Source: Chloroflexota bacterium (lineage in GTDB: Bacteria > Chloroflexota > Ktedonobacteria > Ktedonobacterales > JACDGC01). From it: a stretch of 11,176 nucleotides of DNA. The DNA is taken from assembly GCA_021812265.1 (NCBI GenBank), contig JAKAOI010000034.1:1-11176 (forward strand), in the 5' to 3' direction. This document shows positions 7,974-11,176 of the stretch, one piece after another; the stretch's first letter is position 1, and each line of letters opens with the position of its first letter. The notes under the pieces are model-generated. The model did not search any database. It was not told where the DNA came from and was given only the letters and a program-made list of their open reading frames with translations. The translations under genes and the position numbers were made by a program.

Positions 7974-9075
7974 TTCTACAATAAATATTTCTCACCTGCC
8001 GGAAAATATCTCCGGCAGCGCTGCGCCAAGCGGCAAACAGCGGCCAATGAAAGCGCGCGTCCGAAACATTATTGTTCGCGGCGCGCTGCTGTTTGCCATA
8101 TTCGTCGGCGTGATTGGCGAGCTTGGCTGGTGGCGGGTTATCGCCACCGAAACACAATTTTCCGGAAACCACTTCAATTTAGGATTAAACGCCACATGGC
8201 TGGCGCATACATGGGTGGGAGCATACCATACACAAGCCGAATATCAAGATCTATTTACCTTGCTGATTCATGAGCAAATTCACTTCATTTATGTTCACGC
8301 CGGCCCTTTAAACGGCGACGGCTCCGATTCTCCGCAGCTTTACCCATTTGCCGGCGCATTTATCCGCGCCGCAAGAATATATGGACCCAACATTAAAGTT
8401 TTAGCTTGGCTTGGTCAGCTCTATGTTCCTAACTCTCAGCCATCCGATGGTGTGTTGAACATTGCGCTGGCGGCAACCCGAAAACAAATTGCCGCCACAT
8501 CTGCGTATTTTACTCATTCACTGGGATTTGACGGCGTTCATCTTGATATTGAGCCGATACCAAATAATGATCCGCATTTTTTAGATTTGCTTTCCGATAT
8601 TCGGCAATCTATCGGGCCACAGCCAATATTATCACTCTCTACGCCAAACTGGATTGCAATTGCGCGCATTGCGGTTTTAATGAGTAAACTCACCGACCGG
8701 GATAATTACTGGTGGACCACCTATTATTATCGCAAAGTGGGGCAGTACGCCAATCAAATCGTTGTGATGCTATACAACACCGATATGCCAACGGCCCCTT
8801 TGTACGAGGCGCTAGTAGAGCAGGAAACCGCCCATATTATACGCGACGTGCAGTTTGAAAGCCCGACCACTAAGGTGCTTATCGGATTGCCCACATATAC
8901 CGGAAACTCAAAAGCGTTTCATTCTTCCGCCGAAAATATTACCACGGGATTAACCGGTGTTATTAATGGCTTAAATTATGAAAGTTTGCATACTGCTTTT
9001 GCGGGAGTTGCAATTTATCCTGAGTGGCTGACCACACCCGCAGATTGGGATGTATACAATACGTTGTGGCTGTAA
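7954..9075 (+). CDS. Membrane-anchored GH18-like (TIM-barrel) protein
   Basis: 373 aa. Seen: a basic cytoplasmic tail (1-38), one hydrophobic segment at about 39-60 with no lipobox or clear cleavage site, then an extracytoplasmic domain. Strand-like 'IHFIYVHAG' (109-117), 'IKVLAWLG' (147-154) and 'GFDGVHLDIEP' (191-201) follow the layout of glycoside hydrolase family 18, whose catalytic acid is Glu200. In the classical DGxDxDxE signature the second Asp is His196 here, while Asp193, Asp198 and Glu200 are kept. Later blocks 'QIVVMLYNTDMP' and 'KVLIGLPTYTG' also suit a GH18-type barrel. The likely job is cleavage or binding of GlcNAc-containing glycans such as peptidoglycan, but activity is inferred. 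The start overlaps the femX-like gene by 20 nt, has only a weak AGAGA before it, and probably relies on translational coupling. Met32 is a less likely start. Confidence 0.8.
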   Translation: MNLKKNDSTINISHLPENISGSAAPSGKQRPMKARVRNIIVRGALLFAIFVGVIGELGWWRVIATETQFSGNHFNLGLNATWLAHTWVGAYHTQAEYQDLFTLLIHEQIHFIYVHAGPLNGDGSDSPQLYPFAGAFIRAARIYGPNIKVLAWLGQLYVPNSQPSDGVLNIALAATRKQIAATSAYFTHSLGFDGVHLDIEPIPNNDPHFLDLLSDIRQSIGPQPILSLSTPNWIAIARIAVLMSKLTDRDNYWWTTYYYRKVGQYANQIVVMLYNTDMPTAPLYEALVEQETAHIIRDVQFESPTTKVLIGLPTYTGNSKAFHSSAENITTGLTGVINGLNYESLHTAFAGVAIYPEWLTTPADWDVYNTLWL

Positions 9076-9102
9076 ATCCCGCGCAACAGTATGCCACAGC
9101 CC

Positions 9103-9131
9103 CGGCGCTATAAAAAAGCGCCGCCATTTTA
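9103..9131 (+). terminator. Hairpin terminator ending the kinase-GH18 operon
   Basis: CGGCGCT (9103-9109) pairs with AGCGCCG (9117-9123) around an A-rich 7-nt loop, followed by CCATTTTATT. The stem is strong but the T-tract is short and interrupted, so termination may be partial. It begins 28 nt after the GH18-like stop codon. Confidence 0.55.
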
Positions 9132-9134
9132 TTG

Positions 9135-9164
9135 AAAAAACTTTCCCCACGTGGGAGAAAGTTT
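9135..9164 (-). terminator. Rho-independent terminator for the pentapeptide gene
   Basis: On the minus strand, AAACTTTC and GAAAGTTT arms (9164-9138) enclose a CCCACGTGGG core with a single-nucleotide bulge, and the hairpin runs directly into TTTTTT (9140-9135). It is a strong stem with a U-tract in the correct orientation, about 55 nt past the pentapeptide stop at 9219. The stem is symmetric, but no T-tract follows it on the plus strand. Confidence 0.75.
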
Positions 9165-9218
9165 CCGGAACGCCGCCCTTTTGGAGCAGGCAAAAATAAA
9201 AACAAGCAAACAAACACG

Positions 9219-10718
9219 CTAATCGCCAAAAAAGCGGCGCGTAAACGTTGCAATAAATATAATCTCTATAAACAGCCCAATAAACGCTTCACAAGCGGCA
9301 ATCACCCCCTGTGGATCACTTGGCTTGATTTGTGACCCAAAAAATCCCCGGCCATGGAACGCCGTTATGCTCAACACACAAGCATCCAAAGCATTGTAAT
9401 GCCCCGACCCAGTGATATAAAATAAGACTGAAAAAACAAAAATAATGATTAAATAAGCTGTAAAGCTGCGCAATGGCCGAAAACCATACCCCGCAATCAT
9501 CTCTAAAAACCACGAACCAGCATAACTGCCAATTTTGCGCTCAAGCCTATAAGCATGGCGCTGACAGATGCGCGCGCGATAACTAAATTGATCGGCGGTT
9601 TCATTCATCCCTTGGTCTTTAAGCGCAACCGCCAGCTGCCGATTGGCGCGCACAGCTGCTCGCCAAGAATCTAGCCGTTCTTTTAATCGGTTTTTTCGTT
9701 GTTCTTTCGGCGCTTTTTTGAGAGCATCATCTAATTTTCTGGCGTTAAGCTCATCTCCAAGCTGTTTTAGCTGGCGAATTTGCGGCTCAATAACCGCAAG
9801 ATTCACCCCACCCCAACGAACATCTGCAAATAGGTTCAACTTTTCTTGAGTTCCAAGTAGAACACCATCAAGTTGCGTCGCTGCATCAAAAAATGCGCCA
9901 CGTAAATCTGCGCCTGCTAGGTGCGCTTTCCAAAGGACTGCGCCTGCTAGGTGCGCGTAGACAAGATGTGCGCCTGCTAGGTGCGCGTCGCTAAGATTTG
10001 CGCTTTCCAGATGCGCTCCCATAAGATGTGCGCTGGCTAGCTCCGCTTTCGTCAGATCTGCTCCTTCCAAGTGCGCTCTCATAAGATCTGCGCCGGCCAG
10101 GTCCGCAAAACTAAGATGTGCGCCGGCCAGGTCCGCATCCTTAAGATGTGCGCCGGCCAGGTGCACCCTTTGCAAATCTGCGCCGGCCAGGTGCGCGTCG
10201 TCAAGATGTGCGCCTTCCAGGTGCGCTTCCCTAAGCTCTGCGCCGGCCAGGTGCGCAAAACTAAGATCTGCGCCGGCCAGGTGCGCTTCCCTAAGCTCTG
10301 TTGCGTATTCTAGGTGCGCTCCTGCCAGATATGCGCTTTCCAAGTGCACATCCTTAAGATCTGCGCCGGCTAGGTGCGCAAAACTAAGATCTGCGCCTGC
10401 AAGAGGCAAACCACTCAAATCTATGGAAGCGTATTCCTCCGTTTCACCTAATTGCACACCACCTAAATCTAAGCCTTTACGATCTACTTGCGCTGCGTCA
10501 GCCAAATCAACCGGCGTATGCGTATGCAGCAGCCACTCAATATCGGCGCGCTGCAAACGCATATCCTTGAACGGAAAATCTTGATTATGAAGCTGTCGTT
10601 CGCGTAACTCTGCTTGGCGCGTTTCGGCAATTTCTGGCTCCGTGCGCCAAGCTTCTCCTTGCTGCTCCCAATACGCTTTCCATTCCGCCCGATTATCGCC
10701 TGTTGGTTTATCGCTCAT
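9219..10718 (-). CDS. Pentapeptide-repeat protein with C-terminal two-helix pore-like membrane domain
   Basis: 499 aa. The ATG at 10718 has GGAGG 6 nt upstream, and the frame is closed upstream by a TAA. Seen: a charged N-terminal region (1-95) with 'EWKAYWEQQG' and 'RTEPEIAETRQ', then a pentapeptide solenoid (about 103-278) built of A(D/H)Lxx units as ten-residue pairs like 'AHLAGADLSF'. A basic, helical linker (285-400) contains 'KKAPKEQRKNRLKERLD'. The C-terminus has helix 418-437, segment 'DACVLSITAFHGRGFFG' (445-461) and helix 471-491 'GVIAACEAFIGLFIEIIFIATF'. The helix-loop-helix layout recalls two-TM K+ channel pores (Ion_trans_2), but 'FHGRGFF' replaces the TVGYG-type filter. Solenoid and linker are probably cytoplasmic. 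Function is unknown; a channel or membrane-tethered scaffold is inference. The gene is probably monocistronic, with its own terminator. Confidence 0.88.
   Translation of the reverse strand: MSDKPTGDNRAEWKAYWEQQGEAWRTEPEIAETRQAELRERQLHNQDFPFKDMRLQRADIEWLLHTHTPVDLADAAQVDRKGLDLGGVQLGETEEYASIDLSGLPLAGADLSFAHLAGADLKDVHLESAYLAGAHLEYATELREAHLAGADLSFAHLAGAELREAHLEGAHLDDAHLAGADLQRVHLAGAHLKDADLAGAHLSFADLAGADLMRAHLEGADLTKAELASAHLMGAHLESANLSDAHLAGAHLVYAHLAGAVLWKAHLAGADLRGAFFDAATQLDGVLLGTQEKLNLFADVRWGGVNLAVIEPQIRQLKQLGDELNARKLDDALKKAPKEQRKNRLKERLDSWRAAVRANRQLAVALKDQGMNETADQFSYRARICQRHAYRLERKIGSYAGSWFLEMIAGYGFRPLRSFTAYLIIIFVFSVLFYITGSGHYNALDACVLSITAFHGRGFFGSQIKPSDPQGVIAACEAFIGLFIEIIFIATFTRRFFGD
9894..10388 (-). 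repeat. 30-bp tandem repeat encoding the pentapeptide solenoid
   Basis: About sixteen consecutive 30-bp units run through the gene, each coding two pentapeptides. On the plus strand the typical unit reads AAGATCTGCGCCGGCCAGG followed by TGCGC and a six-base variable part. Period 30 holds without a break from 9894 to about 10298. A 3-nt insertion near 10299-10303 then shifts the register by one codon (residues 'ATELRE', about 139-144), after which the period resumes. Synonymous positions are also conserved, so the array looks expanded by duplication and is not only protein-selected. Confidence 0.9.
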
Positions 10719-10935
10719 TCTCTGCCTCCATTATTCAGGCAATGCTATTTGCCTACTTGGTTTTATAATACACAACATATAATCTCTATTGCACAATAGC
10801 GCATACAACGTATATGGAATACACTGCCGCGCTCCTTTCGGAATGCGCCTCCCTATGTGTATACTGCAAATAAAACCAATGGATGGCAGAATAATGGCGC
10901 ACTACGCATTGAATGCACAAACTATTCGCGCGCAA
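10719..10935. other. Intergenic region upstream of the pentapeptide gene
   Basis: This 217-nt gap lies between two tandem minus-strand genes. It holds the pentapeptide gene's GGAGG (10725-10729), a possible -10 TATTAT (10770-10765) without a convincing -35, a 14-bp inverted repeat (10786-10799), and two purine-rich Shine-Dalgarno-like runs on the minus strand (10832-10838 and 10848-10854). No terminator for the gene at the right edge and no RNA gene is apparent. Confidence 0.5.
10786..10799. repeat. Short inverted repeat, possible operator
   Basis: CTATTG-CA-CAATAG is a perfect 6-bp arm inverted repeat with a 2-nt centre, placed 16-29 nt upstream of the candidate TATTAT element of the pentapeptide gene, where a -35 would lie. 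A dimeric regulator could bind there. An inverted repeat this short in AT-rich DNA may also arise by chance. Confidence 0.35.
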
Positions 10936-11176
10936 TCAAGGATTGGATATTTGGTACAGCCACACACCGCCGACATGCGCAGGAGCAATTTTCAGTCCGC
11001 TTAAAGAATCAGCAAACACGGGTTCGAGCGCGTCACTAACGATAATATCGTTTACATGGTATTGAGCAACAAACGCCTTAAGAGCTTGCGGCGATATCGG
11101 TTTATTTTGCAGGAAGCTATCGATAGTCGCGGTTTGAAAAGCCGGTGGAGTTGAGCCAAAATATCCGCCCATTAGT
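10936..11176 (-). CDS. C-terminal end of a probable larger membrane protein, 5' part outside window
   Basis: About 80 codons end at TGA (10938-10936), and the frame is still open at the right edge. An ATG at 11172 exists, but no ribosome site can be seen before the sequence ends and 'L' precedes it in frame. Seen: 'GGYFGSTPPAF', then a short helix, then 'LKAFVAQYHVNDIIVSD' and 'HVGGVWLYQI', an alternating alpha/beta pattern ending right after the final strand. From memory this resembles the soluble C-terminal tail of multi-pass membrane proteins of the glycosyltransferase-39/YfhO-like kind, where 'F...Y.V..IIV' and 'VGGV.LY' close the chain. That assignment is tentative, because no transmembrane part is inside the window. 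Confidence 0.6.
   Translation of the reverse strand, partial: LMGGYFGSTPPAFQTATIDSFLQNKPISPQALKAFVAQYHVNDIIVSDALEPVFADSLSGLKIAPAHVGGVWLYQISNP

Noticed and set aside
10071..10313. Plus-strand open frame giving a repeated Cys-Ala-Gly-Gln-Val pattern
   Set aside because: It is the antisense reading of the 30-bp pentapeptide repeat. The periodic look comes from the DNA repeat, and the minus strand has the proper start, ribosome site and recognised domains.
9894..10388. CRISPR-like array suggested by regular 30-bp repeats
   Set aside because: Units abut without unique spacers, keep one reading frame and encode an A(D/H)Lxx solenoid.
11015..11035. GGTTCGAG motif resembling a tRNA T-loop
   Set aside because: It lies inside the coding sequence at the right edge, and no acceptor, D or anticodon stems can be fitted around it.

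Overview
The window looks like chromosomal DNA of a Chloroflexota bacterium, most likely a ktedonobacterium or a close relative. This is inferred from protein style and not proven. The evidence is the methyltransferase with its 'LPKDD..I.RLDFQH' entry, the FemAB/FemX-like ligase with its 'PNHPLQWTAIRWAKEKG' block, and the pentapeptide protein with its 'RTEPEI..TRQ' N-terminus and channel-like C-terminus. All three resemble proteins I associate with that group. Base composition is moderate and even. There are no tRNAs, rRNAs, insertion sequences, integrases or CRISPR arrays, and nothing points to recent transfer apart from a young in-gene repeat expansion.

Left block (1-3728, minus strand, read right to left): a murA-type UDP-GlcNAc enolpyruvyl transferase whose catalytic Cys is Asp, then a class I SAM methyltransferase, then a thiamine-diphosphate enzyme very like eukaryotic ILVBL/HACL2 that runs off the left edge. 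The gaps are 75 and 15 nt. A good sigma-70-type promoter (TTGACT-17-TATGCT) precedes murA.

Middle block (3935-9075, plus strand), divergent from murA: a soluble multi-GAF histidine kinase, a stand-alone receiver-domain response regulator, a FemAB/FemX-like peptidoglycan aminoacyl ligase, and a membrane-anchored GH18-like protein. Spacing is 38, 50 and -20 nt, so this is probably one operon. With murA on the other side of the shared promoter region, the locus reads as a cell-envelope cluster with its own phosphorelay. How the output is made is unclear, because the response regulator has no DNA-binding or enzymatic domain.

Right block (9219-11176, minus strand): convergent hairpins separate the plus operon from a 499-aa protein. 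That protein combines a long pentapeptide-repeat solenoid, encoded by a strikingly regular 30-bp tandem repeat, with a C-terminal pair of membrane helices flanking a pore-loop-like segment that lacks a K+ selectivity signature. A 217-bp gap with a small inverted repeat follows. At the right edge is the C-terminal end of what is probably a larger membrane protein. The best candidates for something under-described are the solenoid-plus-pore-like protein and the kinase-receiver-FemX-GH18 operon.
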